35,073 nucleotides of DNA from Actinomadura darangshiensis (GCF_004349235.1 NZ_SMKY01000071.1:1-35073), one strand, 5' to 3'. Positions 1-7,553 are shown, counted from the stretch's first letter. Notes: generated from the sequence alone by a model not told the origin. Made by a program: numbers and translations.

Positions 1-582
1 GCCCTGCGGGTGCGGAAACTGACCGGGAGGGCGGGGGGGGGGGGGTGGTTTCGGCCGTCGCAGGCCCGGCACGCGTCGGCGCGCGGTAAGAAGGTCACCG
101 GTGGGCTCAACCTGGCGAAGGGCGCGATGCCGCAGGGCGTGAAGATCTCTCCCGACGGCCGGACGTTCTACATCGCCGATATGGCCTCCGACGGTGTCTG
201 GACGATCGATGCGTCAACGTTCCGTAAGACCGGCTTCATCCGTACCGGCAAGGGCGCGCACGGTCTATACGTGAGCCGCGACTCGACCACCCTCTACGTC
301 ACCAATCGTGGCGAGGGTTCCATCTCGTTGATCTCGTTCAAGTCGGGGCGGGTTGTGCGGCGCTGGCGGCTGCCCGGCGGTGGTTCGCCCGACATGGGCG
401 GCGTGTCGGCCGACGGGAAGGTGCTGTGGCTGTCGGGCCGCTATCACGGCGAGGTGTACGCGATCTCCACGGCCACCGGCAGGTTGATCCGCCGCATCCG
501 TGTCGGCGATGGCCCGCACGGTCTCTGCGTGTATCCGCAGCCCGGCCGCTACTCCCTTGGGCACACCGGCGTTCTCCGCTGA
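1..582 (+). CDS. YVTN-type beta-propeller repeat protein, 3' part
   Basis: C-terminal half of a secreted or periplasm-facing YVTN/NHL-like beta-propeller protein; the 5' end lies outside the window. Blades are visible as repeated SPDG/FYIADM, LYVTNRGEGSIS and LWLSGRYHGEVYAI segments. The ending GRYSLGHTGVLR is typical of this actinobacterial family, so the stop at 580-582 is the real C terminus. Convincing family sequence begins near KVTGGLNLAKGAMPQ (about nt 88). Upstream of that the translation does not look like propeller sequence, and a run of 13 G (33-45) lies there, so the frame before the run is doubtful and may reflect a length error or a contig edge. The specific role is unknown; such proteins are usually annotated as surface or quinoprotein-like repeat proteins. 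Confidence 0.7.
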   Translation, partial: ALRVRKLTGRAGGGGWFRPSQARHASARGKKVTGGLNLAKGAMPQGVKISPDGRTFYIADMASDGVWTIDASTFRKTGFIRTGKGAHGLYVSRDSTTLYVTNRGEGSISLISFKSGRVVRRWRLPGGGSPDMGGVSADGKVLWLSGRYHGEVYAISTATGRLIRRIRVGDGPHGLCVYPQPGRYSLGHTGVLR

Positions 583-669
583 ACGTGGCGGCTCCCATCC
601 GGAACGCCGGCGCGCGTACAGCCCGGGACGCGCATGCAGGAGGCAGCACACCGCTCCCGCACTCGAATT

Positions 670-685
670 TCTACAGTCATGTAGA
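670..685. promoter_or_regulatory. BlaI-type operator A1 (CTACA-N4-TGTAG)
   Basis: TCTACAGTCATGTAGA is a 6-4-6 perfect inverted repeat 62 bp upstream of the ZIP transporter start. It contains the TACA/TGTA core known for BlaI/MecI/CopY operators and matches four other copies in this window. It also contains the -10-like hexamer TACAGT, so bound repressor would cover the promoter. Confidence 0.65.
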
Positions 686-698
686 CGAACTGCTCAGG

Positions 699-717
699 TG
701 AGGTTAGCCTCAGCTAA
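699..717 (+). promoter_or_regulatory. IdeR/DtxR-like box
   Basis: TGAGGTTAGCCTCAGCTAA matches 16 of 19 positions of the IdeR/DtxR consensus TTAGGTTAGSCTAACCTAA. It sits 30 bp upstream of the ZIP transporter start, a plausible place for metal-dependent repression. The match is seen directly; binding is inferred. Confidence 0.55.
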
Positions 718-747
718 GCAACCGGGACGGGATGACGGGAGCCGAAC

Positions 748-1593
748 ATGTCAGGCGAGAGGATCGCCCTGCTCGGGGCCATCGCCGGCTTCACGATCTT
801 TCTCGGGCTGCCGCTCGGGCGCCTGCGTGATCCGCGGCCGCGGATGCGCACGCTGCTCAGCGCGGTCGCGATCGGGATCCTGCTGTTCTTGATGGTCGAT
901 GTCCTGTCTCACGCATGGGAGCCGATCGACGGGGCACTCGGCGAACACAGTGCCGGCAAGGCGGTCGGGTACGGGGCGGTCCTCCTGGCCGGGCTCATCG
1001 TCAGCCTGGCCGGCTTGGTCCATTTCGACCGCTGGATCGCAAGTCGCGTCCGGCGACCGTCCGCGCCGAAGGAAGGGCCTGGCGCTGCCACGCTTCCGGC
1101 GGCCGGCACCTGGACGGAGCAGGCGGACACCCGCGCCGTGGCGGATCGCCTGGCGCTGCTCATCGCGACTGGCATCGGGCTGCACAACTTCGCTGAGGGG
1201 CTGGCCATCGGCCACGCCGCCGCCTCCGGTGAGTTGAGCCTGGCGGTGCTGCTGGTCGTCGGGTTCGGTGCGCACAACGCCACCGAGGGCTTCGGTATCA
1301 CCGCCCCGCTCGCGTCCGCCGGGCGCCGGACGAGCTGGGGACGGCTCGCGCTGCTCGGCCTGATCGGTGGAGGGCCCACCCTGGCGGGCACCGTCATCGG
1401 CCAGAGCCTGGTGAGCGACACCCTTGGGACGGCCTTTCTCGCGCTGGCGGCCGGATCGATCCTGTACGTGGTGATCGAACTGCTCGCCGTCGCCCGGGCC
1501 GCGGCCATGAAGACGGTCACAACCTGGGGAGTCCTGGCCGGGCTCGTCCTCGGCTTCGCGAGTGACGCGGTCATTACCTACGCAGGAGCGTGA
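748..1593 (+). CDS. ZIP-family metal transporter
   Basis: Integral membrane divalent-metal (Zn/Fe/Mn) permease of the ZIP family, 281 aa, close to the usual bacterial ZIP length. It has about eight hydrophobic segments, with a polar loop at residues 100-130. The two metal-binding helices carry HNFAEG (residues 146-151) and HNATEG (176-181), the ZIP signatures in TM4 and TM5. The ATG start follows GGGAG with good spacing. Upstream are an IdeR-like box and a BlaI-type operator, so expression is probably controlled both by metal and by the local BlaI network. The gene is convergent with the M14 peptidase gene. The metal specificity cannot be read from the sequence. Confidence 0.88.
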   Translation: MSGERIALLGAIAGFTIFLGLPLGRLRDPRPRMRTLLSAVAIGILLFLMVDVLSHAWEPIDGALGEHSAGKAVGYGAVLLAGLIVSLAGLVHFDRWIASRVRRPSAPKEGPGAATLPAAGTWTEQADTRAVADRLALLIATGIGLHNFAEGLAIGHAAASGELSLAVLLVVGFGAHNATEGFGITAPLASAGRRTSWGRLALLGLIGGGPTLAGTVIGQSLVSDTLGTAFLALAAGSILYVVIELLAVARAAAMKTVTTWGVLAGLVLGFASDAVITYAGA

Positions 1594-1607
1594 CTGTCAC
1601 TGCGATC

Positions 1608-1633
1608 CCGGGCCCTGCGCGGTCACGGCCCGG
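1608..1633. terminator. GC-rich hairpin between convergent genes
   Basis: CCGGGCC and GGCCCGG (1608-1614 / 1627-1633) form a perfect 7-bp stem with a 12-nt loop, just past the ZIP stop and overlapping the last codons of the M14 gene on the other strand. There is no U tract. Possible terminator for the ZIP transcript; weak evidence. Confidence 0.3.
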
Positions 1634-2378
1634 TGATCCGGCGGACGGCGCCGGCGTATCGGCGGACCGCCCGCGCCGGGAGCCGCCCGGCGGGGAGCTC
1701 GACCACGAACGCGCTGTCGCGGACGACGGTGTTCTCCCAGCCAGTGATGCTCCCTGGATAGCGGGTGAGCGTGCGCAGCGGGAGCCCGACGTCGCGGGCG
1801 AAGCGCCGCTCGACGTCCTTGGGTCCTTCGGAGTCGTCGATGACGGCCATCTGCTGGTGGAACCAGATTCCGATGGTCGGACGGATCCGCCGGATGAGGT
1901 CGGCGGCGTACCGTGACTCCGGCTCCGAGAGTGGCCCGGGGCCGGAGTAGTGGACTGAGCCGCGCGAGTCGATCGGTCGCCACCCGGCCGGGAAGTTGCG
2001 GTTGAGGTCGACGCCGTGGGCGTTGCCCCGCGTCCGTGCCGCCATCCCGTCCGGGTTGAACGATGGGACCACCCATAGGTCCGTGTTCGTCGGCCCTGCC
2101 TGGGCGGCAAGGGCATTCGCCACCGGCACGCCTGCCGGCTCGTCCCCGTGCACGCAGCCGACGACCAGCACTCGCTGGGCCGCATGTGGGTTCCCCAGCT
2201 CGACCGCGACGATGGGGCGCCCATGGACGGACCTGCCCAGCAGCACCGTCCTGCGGACCCCGTGTCGCGCCGACGACCAACCGGCCTTCCCGGAGGCGCT
2301 GCACGCCGTCGAGAAGATCAGAAAGCCGAGGAGGACAAGCCCAGAGCCGCGCACGATCGTCGGCCGCCGACCCATCAT
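1623..2378 (-). CDS. M14-family zinc carboxypeptidase, lipoprotein (MpaA-like)
   Basis: Exported zinc peptidase of family M14, 251 aa, probably acting on peptidoglycan peptides like murein peptide amidase MpaA. The N terminus is a lipoprotein signal with the lipobox FSTAC (Cys26). Zinc ligands H77 and E80 lie in HGDEPAG and H174 in WFHQQ; NPDG (108-111), DLNRNFP (124-130) and the catalytic Glu227 in VVELPAG complete the M14 pattern, so the enzyme looks intact. ATG start 2378 is preceded by a GGGGGG Shine-Dalgarno tract that falls inside a predicted hairpin. The gene is oriented opposite to the surrounding BlaI-cluster genes. Substrate is inferred from family and context. Confidence 0.85.
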   Translation of the reverse strand: MMGRRPTIVRGSGLVLLGFLIFSTACSASGKAGWSSARHGVRRTVLLGRSVHGRPIVAVELGNPHAAQRVLVVGCVHGDEPAGVPVANALAAQAGPTNTDLWVVPSFNPDGMAARTRGNAHGVDLNRNFPAGWRPIDSRGSVHYSGPGPLSEPESRYAADLIRRIRPTIGIWFHQQMAVIDDSEGPKDVERRFARDVGLPLRTLTRYPGSITGWENTVVRDSAFVVELPAGRLPARAVRRYAGAVRRITGP

Positions 2379-2386
2379 GTTGTGTC

Positions 2387-2418
2387 CCCCCAGATATGTG
2401 CCTCGACTGATCTGGGGG
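2387..2418 (-). promoter_or_regulatory. Hairpin over the M14 ribosome binding site
   Basis: CCCCCAGAT (2387-2395) and ATCTGGGGG (2410-2418) form a perfect 9-bp stem with a 14-nt loop. In the M14 mRNA the G-rich arm is the Shine-Dalgarno tract immediately before the ATG, so the stem would hide it. It could act as translational control or as a terminator for antisense readthrough; not tested. Confidence 0.4.
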
Positions 2419-2436
2419 AGTGGCTCTCAGATACCC

Positions 2437-2455
2437 GTGTCACAGAAAGTGACAC
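2437..2455. promoter_or_regulatory. GTGTCAC-N5-GTGACAC palindrome
   Basis: A perfect 7-5-7 inverted repeat with an AGAAA centre in the divergent region between the M14 gene and the first blaI-like gene. It is unlike the BlaI sites of this locus. Candidate operator of an unknown regulator; no hairpin-terminator U tract follows. Confidence 0.4.
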
Positions 2456-2628
2456 ATTGAAACTTATAGTAACAAGCCGGTGCTACTCGGCGAGTGTCGG
2501 GGACGTGGCCACAGCAAGCCGACCAAGGGTCTGGCCCGGCAAATCTACGAGATCGGTTTGGTGGCGTGGCGCCGCGCCAACGGCGACTCGTGCCCGTCGG
2601 CATGATGGGCGACGGAAGTCACCGTCTT

Positions 2629-2646
2629 CTACTATCGGCATAGCAA
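2629..2646. promoter_or_regulatory. BlaI-type operator B1, imperfect
   Basis: CTACTATCGGCATAGCAA matches the left arm CTACTATCG of the two perfect type-B sites downstream, while its right arm is degenerate. It lies 24 bp upstream of the first blaI-like start and includes a TACTAT -10-like hexamer, consistent with autoregulation. Confidence 0.5.
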
Positions 2647-2669
2647 TCTCACGAGTGCGGAGTGGGCCG

Positions 2670-3065
2670 ATGGCGAGTTCGGACGAGCGGGGGCGCCGGC
2701 CTGCAGGGATGCTGGAGGACGCGGTGCTGGCCGCCCTGTGGGATGGGGCGCGGCCGATGAGCCCCGCCGACGTCCAGGCCGTTCTCGACGGATCGCCCGC
2801 CTATACGACCGTGATGACCACCTTGGCGCGGCTGGCCCGCAAGGGGTTCGCGACACGTTGGCGCGAAGGGCGCGGGTTCGTCTACTCCGCGAGCGTCGAC
2901 GAGGCCGGTCACACGGCCGCCGCGATGCACGAGTTGCTGGGCCGCCGCAGCGACCGCGCCGCGGTGCTCGCCCGCTTCGTGTCCGAACTCGCCCCTGGGG
3001 ACGAGGCGCTGCTGCACCGCCTGCTCCGTGACGCGGCCACGGACGTCGGCGACGAAACCCCCTGA
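2670..3065 (+). CDS. BlaI/MecI/CopY-family repressor (first copy)
   Basis: Penicillinase-repressor family regulator, 131 aa, the usual length. An N-terminal winged helix-turn-helix (about residues 10-80) has the family pattern LEDAVLAALW, PAYTTVMTTLARLARKGF and the wing GRGFVYSA. The C-terminal part (80-131), ending LHRLLRDA, is the dimerisation and cleavage region. ATG 2670 was chosen because GCGGAG lies just upstream and homology starts there; the frame is open further upstream but without family sequence. A type-B operator lies in front of the gene. No M56 protease gene adjoins it, so the sensor must be encoded elsewhere (for example at 7.9 kb) or is absent. Confidence 0.87.
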   Translation: MASSDERGRRPAGMLEDAVLAALWDGARPMSPADVQAVLDGSPAYTTVMTTLARLARKGFATRWREGRGFVYSASVDEAGHTAAAMHELLGRRSDRAAVLARFVSELAPGDEALLHRLLRDAATDVGDETP

Positions 3066-3109
3066 CCGCCTGTCGGACCACGTTCCGAGGCGAGTGGCCG
3101 CGCGAACTT

Positions 3110-3123
3110 CTACACACGTGTAG
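3110..3123. promoter_or_regulatory. BlaI-type operator A2
   Basis: CTACACACGTGTAG, another CTACA-N4-TGTAG site (6-2-6 perfect arms), 51 bp upstream of the COG4705 gene start. The right arm overlaps TAGTAT, a -10-like hexamer. Confidence 0.6.
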
Positions 3124-3173
3124 TATTCAATCCGTCACGCTTCGTAGTCGACGTGGGGGCGGAGTTGGCCGTC

Positions 3174-3932
3174 GTGAAGAAACTTCCCGAGATCACCCTG
3201 GTCTTCTGGATCATGAAGATCGCGGCGACGACTCTGGGCGAGACGGGTGGTGACCTCCTCGCCCAGACGATGAAGGTCGGCTACGCGGTCAGCTCGATCG
3301 TCTTGTTCGCGGTGTTCCTGGCGAGTCTCGGCGCCCAGCTCTGCGTCAAGCGGTTCCATCCGGCGCTCTACTGGGCGGTCATCCTGTCCACCAGCACGGC
3401 GGGAACCACGATGTCGGACTTCATGAATCGGACCGCGGGGCTCGGCTACCTCAGAGGCGCCCTGGTCCTGATCGGCGCACTGGCGACGGTGTTCGCCGTC
3501 TGGAAACTCAGCGGCCGGCCGTTCGACGTCACCCGCGTCGCCGATCTCCGGGGCGAGGCGCTGTACTGGACGGCGATTCTGTTCTCCAACACTCTCGGCA
3601 CCTCGCTGGGGGACTTCCTCGCCGACGACACGGGTCTCGGCTTCGGCGGAGGAGCGACCGTCATCGGCGCCGCGATGGTCCTGATCGTTCTCGCCCGGTA
3701 CCGCACGCCGGTCTCCTCGACGCTGCTGTTCTGGGTCGCCTTCGTGCTGACCCGCCCGCTCGGCGCCACGACCGGGGACTTCTTCAGCAAGCCCATCGCC
3801 AAGGGCGGTCTGGGATACGGGACGGTCGGCGCCTCGCTCATCCTGACCACCGTCCTGCTGCTCTTGATCGCCTATCAGGCGAAGCGGGGGCAGGAGAGAG
3901 GGCCGCGAGGGTCTGTGGCGACACCGTCCTGA
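3174..3932 (+). CDS. COG4705-family polytopic membrane protein
   Basis: Uncharacterised integral membrane protein of the COG4705 type, about 252 aa with roughly eight hydrophobic helices. Four internal repeats of the motif [T/N]-x-x-G-x-x-x-x-D-[F/L/M] are visible: TTLGETGGDLL, STAGTTMSDFM, NTLGTSLGDFL and RPLGATTGDFF. They suggest duplicated two-helix units with conserved Thr/Gly/Asp, perhaps lining a pathway. GTG 3174 was chosen: GGGGGCGGAG lies 9 nt upstream and the family typically begins KxPEVTLxFW; an in-frame GTG at 3153 has no ribosome binding site. A BlaI-type A operator precedes the gene. The substrate is unknown; elsewhere such genes often accompany two-component or stress loci. 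Confidence 0.78.
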   Translation: MKKLPEITLVFWIMKIAATTLGETGGDLLAQTMKVGYAVSSIVLFAVFLASLGAQLCVKRFHPALYWAVILSTSTAGTTMSDFMNRTAGLGYLRGALVLIGALATVFAVWKLSGRPFDVTRVADLRGEALYWTAILFSNTLGTSLGDFLADDTGLGFGGGATVIGAAMVLIVLARYRTPVSSTLLFWVAFVLTRPLGATTGDFFSKPIAKGGLGYGTVGASLILTTVLLLLIAYQAKRGQERGPRGSVATPS

Positions 3933-3948
3933 AGGGCGCGGGCACTGC

Positions 3949-3970
3949 ATCTACTATCGGATTAGTAGAT
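3949..3970. promoter_or_regulatory. BlaI-type operator B2
   Basis: ATCTACTA and TAGTAGAT (8-bp perfect arms, spacer TCGGAT) centred 35 bp before the phosphoesterase start. The left arm contains TACTAT, a plausible -10. Same design as the 24-bp palindrome at 4902-4925. Confidence 0.62.
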
Positions 3971-3994
3971 GTTCCCGTCCTGGGGGGGCTCCGG

Positions 3995-4867
3995 TTGAGG
4001 ACGCTCGCGCGCGCCTGGTCGGCCGTGCTGCTGGCGGGATCCCTGGCCGCCGGCTGCACGGGTGGGTCCACGCATGCCGTACGCCCGCATCCGACGACCG
4101 GATCGGTGCCGCGGTTCCAGCACGTCGTGGTCGTCGTGCTGGAGAACAAGGCCGTGCATCAGGTGATGGGCAGGAAGGACGCGCCGTATCTCAACTCGCT
4201 CGCTCGGTCCGGCGCCTGGTTCACGAACTCCTATGCGATCCGGCATCCCAGCCAGCCGAACTACCTGGCCCTGTTCTCCGGGTCGACACAGGGTCTGACC
4301 GACGACTCCTGCCCGCACGCCTACCGCTCGGCGAACCTCGCCGGTGAACTGCGCGCCGCCCGATTGACCTTCATCGGGTACTCCGAAGGCCTTCCGCATA
4401 CCGGTTCGAGCGTCTGCAGCGATGGCCGCTACGCCCGCAAGCACGTCCCCTGGGCGAACTTCCCGGCCCTGCCGGCCTCGGCGAACCGACCCTTCACCGA
4501 CTTCCCGCGCGATTACGCCGCGCTGCCGACGGTGGCGTTCGTCATTCCGGATCTGTGCCATGACATGCACGACTGCTCCGTTGCGGCCGGTGACTCCTGG
4601 GTGCGGGCGAACCTCGGCGGTTACGCGCGCTGGGCCCGGGCCCACGGCAGCCTGCTCATCGTCACCTTCGACGAGAACGACGGCTCGTCCGGCAACAGGA
4701 TCGCCACCGTGTTCACCGGGGCGTTCGTGAAACCCGGCCGGTATTCGGAGGAGATCGACCATTACGGCGTCCTGAGGACGATCGAGGACGCTTTCCGGCT
4801 TGCTCGCGCCGGGGTGAGCGGATCCCGCAGTCCCGTCACCGACGTGTGGACGGCAGGACGGCGGTAG
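3995..4867 (+). CDS. Exported lipoprotein phosphoesterase (AcpA/phospholipase C-like fold)
   Basis: Surface-anchored member of the phosphoesterase family that includes acid phosphatase AcpA and phospholipase C, 290 aa. The signal peptide ends in the lipobox LAAGC (Cys21). Family landmarks are HVVVVVLENK near residue 45 (metal-binding Glu-Asn), HPSQPNYLALFSGST, PDLCHDMHDC and LLIVTFDENDG with the metal-binding Asp/Glu, then DHYGVLRTIED. The TTG start at 3995 has a GGGGGGG ribosome binding site 6 nt upstream. A type-B BlaI operator lies directly in front, so it belongs to the local regulon. A substrate such as a phospholipid head group or wall phosphate is inference only. Confidence 0.82.
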   Translation: MRTLARAWSAVLLAGSLAAGCTGGSTHAVRPHPTTGSVPRFQHVVVVVLENKAVHQVMGRKDAPYLNSLARSGAWFTNSYAIRHPSQPNYLALFSGSTQGLTDDSCPHAYRSANLAGELRAARLTFIGYSEGLPHTGSSVCSDGRYARKHVPWANFPALPASANRPFTDFPRDYAALPTVAFVIPDLCHDMHDCSVAAGDSWVRANLGGYARWARAHGSLLIVTFDENDGSSGNRIATVFTGAFVKPGRYSEEIDHYGVLRTIEDAFRLARAGVSGSRSPVTDVWTAGRR

Positions 4868-4901
4868 AACCGCTCGCGCTTATGTTCCGCTAACCCTGCG
4901 C

Positions 4902-4925
4902 GATCTACTATCGCGATAGTAGATC
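4902..4925. promoter_or_regulatory. BlaI-type operator B3, perfect 24-bp palindrome
   Basis: A perfect 24-bp palindrome with half-site GATCTACTATCG, 30 bp upstream of the glycosyltransferase start. It is the clearest type-B operator of the cluster and includes TACTAT as a likely -10. Confidence 0.68.
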
Positions 4926-4955
4926 CTTGGATGCGGATGAGGGCGGTGGAACCGT

Positions 4956-6695
4956 TTGCGACCGGAACCCGATGTGACCGTTGTCGTGATCGCCTACAAC
5001 GATGCGCGGCGCCTCCCCCGTGCCGTCCGCTCGGCGTTGGAGCAGTCGCTCGCCCAGGTGGAGGTCGTCATCGTCGATGACGCGAGCACCGACTCCACGC
5101 CAAGGGTCGCCGCCACTCTGGCGGAGGGCCATCCGGATCGAGTGCGCGCCTTCCCGCTCCAGGCGAACTCCGGCGGGTGCGGCGCGCCCCGCAATTTCGG
5201 CCTCCAGATGGCGCGCGGCCGGTACGTGATGTTCCTCGACAGCGATGACACGCTCCCCGCGCACGCCTGCGGCACCATGGTGGCGGCCGCTGAGGAGACC
5301 GGCGCCGACCTGGTCGCGGGGCGGTGCGTTCGCGTCCTTCCCGGGCGGGAGAAGGACTGGTGCCCGTGGCTGTACCAGGACCCGGGGCTCTTCCGCAGCG
5401 TTCTTGATCAGCCGGATCTGCTGTACGACACCCTGGCGACCAACAAGTGCTACCGGCGCGAGTTCCTCGACCGGGCGAAGCTGCGGTTCGCCGAGCGGCT
5501 GCACTACGAGGACCTGCTGTTCAGCGCGCAGGCGTACCTCGCCGCGGACGGTATCGCGGTCGTCCCCGACCGGGTCTACAACTGGATGGTGGAACCGCGC
5601 GACCGGGCGCCGTCGATCAGCAACCGGCGCGCTGAACTGCGGAACTTCGCCGATCGGCTGGAGATCCACCGGCGGATCGACGTCGCGCTGCGTGACCACA
5701 GCGCCGCTGAGCTGGCACGCCTCAAGGACGCCAAGTTCATCGACCACGACCTGCTGCTCTACCTGCGCGAACTGCGCAGCCGCGATTCAGGCCACCGTCA
5801 GCTGTTCACGGACCTGGCCCGGTCCTACCTGGCCGAGATGGACGACACGGTGTTCCATGCCGCCGGCCGGATCCCGGCCATCGCCGCCCTGATGATCCGG
5901 GAGGGCGACATCGAGGCGGCGATGGCCGCCGTCGATCTGGTGCCCCGGAGCGGTGTTCCAGTGCTGTCCATCGAGCCGGCCGAACAGGATGGGCGCGTCT
6001 ACTGGTCTGGTGCCCATATCGGCACCGAGCTCGGCCGCAGCGTGCTGGACGTCACGGACATGGACCTGTCGACGCTTCCGCCTGACGCCCTCCATCTGGG
6101 CGGCCGCGTGACCGCGATGCGGCCGGAAGGAAAGGTGCTGCGGGTCTCGGGCACCATTGTGAATCCACTCGGGCGGATCAAGCCCGGTGAGGAGCTGAGC
6201 GGAACCCTGGACATCCGCGACCGCCGCCGCGCGAGTCGCGCCTTCCACGTCCAGGCGAGCTTCCGGCACGAGGACGGCTGGATCGCGTGGGAGGCGGCGT
6301 TCGTGCCGTCCCGGACGATCAGGCCCTTCGGGCTCGTCGACCAGACGTGGGGCATGTGGCTGCGTCTGAAGGCCGGCGGTACCACCGTCATGGCGCGCCT
6401 CACCTCCGAGGGGACCGCCCACTGCGACCTCGCCGTCCCCGTCCGGCCGCGGTTGACGCGGGCCGTCGGCGACCATCTGGAGCCCTACATTGCAGGGAAC
6501 GGTGAGCTGGCCCTGCGCATCGTGGCCTGCCGATGGCCGGCCCGCATGGTCCTGCCGGCACTGCGCCGAGTCGCTGGGACCGACCTTGCACGAGCTCTGC
6601 GGCGTCGGCTGGCCCGGCGCGGGCAGCCCCAGGCCGGGCAGGACGCGCGGACGCCGGTGAGCGGGCCGAGCCCGGCCGTCGAGCGGCGCGGGTAG
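4956..6695 (+). CDS. Family 2 glycosyltransferase with C-terminal accessory domain
   Basis: Cytoplasmic GT2 (GT-A fold) glycosyltransferase, 579 aa. The N-terminal catalytic domain (about 1-260) has VVIAYNDARRL, the nucleotide-binding IVDDASTDST (residues 39-48), the metal-binding DxD-type FLDSDD (93-98) and a catalytic-base region HYEDLLF. The remainder (about 330-510) resembles the beta-rich accessory domains of polymer-modifying teichoic-acid-type GT2 enzymes, and there is a basic Arg-rich tail. No transmembrane helix is obvious. The TTG start 4956 follows GGTGGA. It stands alone behind a perfect type-B operator. A role in decorating a wall polymer or extracellular glycan is inference. Confidence 0.83.
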   Translation: MRPEPDVTVVVIAYNDARRLPRAVRSALEQSLAQVEVVIVDDASTDSTPRVAATLAEGHPDRVRAFPLQANSGGCGAPRNFGLQMARGRYVMFLDSDDTLPAHACGTMVAAAEETGADLVAGRCVRVLPGREKDWCPWLYQDPGLFRSVLDQPDLLYDTLATNKCYRREFLDRAKLRFAERLHYEDLLFSAQAYLAADGIAVVPDRVYNWMVEPRDRAPSISNRRAELRNFADRLEIHRRIDVALRDHSAAELARLKDAKFIDHDLLLYLRELRSRDSGHRQLFTDLARSYLAEMDDTVFHAAGRIPAIAALMIREGDIEAAMAAVDLVPRSGVPVLSIEPAEQDGRVYWSGAHIGTELGRSVLDVTDMDLSTLPPDALHLGGRVTAMRPEGKVLRVSGTIVNPLGRIKPGEELSGTLDIRDRRRASRAFHVQASFRHEDGWIAWEAAFVPSRTIRPFGLVDQTWGMWLRLKAGGTTVMARLTSEGTAHCDLAVPVRPRLTRAVGDHLEPYIAGNGELALRIVACRWPARMVLPALRRVAGTDLARALRRRLARRGQPQAGQDARTPVSGPSPAVERRG

Positions 6696-6726
6696 CGGAC
6701 GCAAGGCGACTTGGTCCAACCAGAAT

Positions 6727-6744
6727 ATCTACAAGCATGTAGAT
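6727..6744. promoter_or_regulatory. BlaI-type operator A3
   Basis: ATCTACAAGCATGTAGAT, a 7-4-7 perfect inverted repeat upstream of the dedA-like gene. It overlaps TAGATT (6740-6745), a likely -10. It probably controls dedA plus the blaI/M56 genes that follow closely. Confidence 0.65.
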
Positions 6745-6798
6745 TTTCGACAGGCCGGGAACGGGTACGGTCCCGGTTCTTTGGAAACGGGGGATTCG

Positions 6799-7506
6799 AT
6801 GATCGAAGGTTTCGGTGCCCTTCCCGCGGCCCTGAACCCGCTGGACGCGGGATCGCTGCTGGCGGCCTTCGGGACGGTCGGCATTGCGGTGGTGCTGTTC
6901 GCCGAGACCGGGCTGCTCGTCGGGTTCTTCCTGCCGGGCGACTCGCTGCTGTTCACCGCCGGGCTGCTGTGTACGGCGGGCGCCCACGGGGACACCCGGC
7001 TGTCACTGCCCTGGGTGATGTTCGCCGCCGCGGCCGGGGCGCTCGTCGGAGCGCAATGCGGCTTCGTCCTGGGACGCCGTGGCGGGCGGGTGCTGCTCGC
7101 CCGCAGCCGGAACCGGCATCTGCTGGACGGCGTGGCACGCGCGGAAGAACTCCTGGGGCGCTACGGGCATGCCAAGGCGATCGTGCTGGCGCGGTTCGTC
7201 CCCGTTGTGCGGACCGTCCTGAATCCGCTCGCTGGCGCGTTGGACATGCCCGTCCGGGTTTTCACACTGTGGCAGGTCGCCGGTGGACTGCTGTGGAGCC
7301 TCGGGCTGGTGCTCGCGGGCTACCTGCTCGGGTCCTCGATCCCCAACATCGACACCTATCTGCTTCCCGCCGTCGCTGTGATCGTGGTGCTCTCGCTCCT
7401 CCCGGTGGGACTCGAGTTCCTCAAGGCGCGGCGTCGGACGGCGCGCCGTGATCGGGCTTCCGGGGCAGGCGATGGCCGCCGGCGGCGCGACGACCCGGTG
7501 CCGTGA
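6799..7506 (+). CDS. DedA-family membrane protein (lipid-carrier flippase family)
   Basis: DedA/VTT-domain integral membrane protein, about 235 aa. Characteristic motifs are ETGLLVGFFLPGDSLL (the E-x-G-x-x-x-x-x-x-P-G-D re-entrant loop) and ARFVPVVRTVLNPLAG (the R-x-x-P-x-x-R-T-x-x-x-x-x-A-G motif), followed by two more hydrophobic segments and a basic tail. Family members flip undecaprenyl phosphate or phosphatidylethanolamine across the membrane. ATG 6799 was chosen for the GGGGGA upstream; an in-frame TTG at 6781 lacks one. It is followed after 47 nt by blaI and the M56 gene, probably one transcript from the A3 operator. Confidence 0.88.
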   Translation: MIEGFGALPAALNPLDAGSLLAAFGTVGIAVVLFAETGLLVGFFLPGDSLLFTAGLLCTAGAHGDTRLSLPWVMFAAAAGALVGAQCGFVLGRRGGRVLLARSRNRHLLDGVARAEELLGRYGHAKAIVLARFVPVVRTVLNPLAGALDMPVRVFTLWQVAGGLLWSLGLVLAGYLLGSSIPNIDTYLLPAVAVIVVLSLLPVGLEFLKARRRTARRDRASGAGDGRRRRDDPVP

Positions 7507-7553
7507 CACACTGGTCATCGGAGGGCGGTGGCAGGCATAGCGAGGGGGCGCCC

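Noticed and set aside
2148..2669. A long N-terminal extension of the first BlaI
   Set aside because: The extension overlaps the M14 gene antisense and has no family sequence; BlaI proteins start where ATG 2670 places them.
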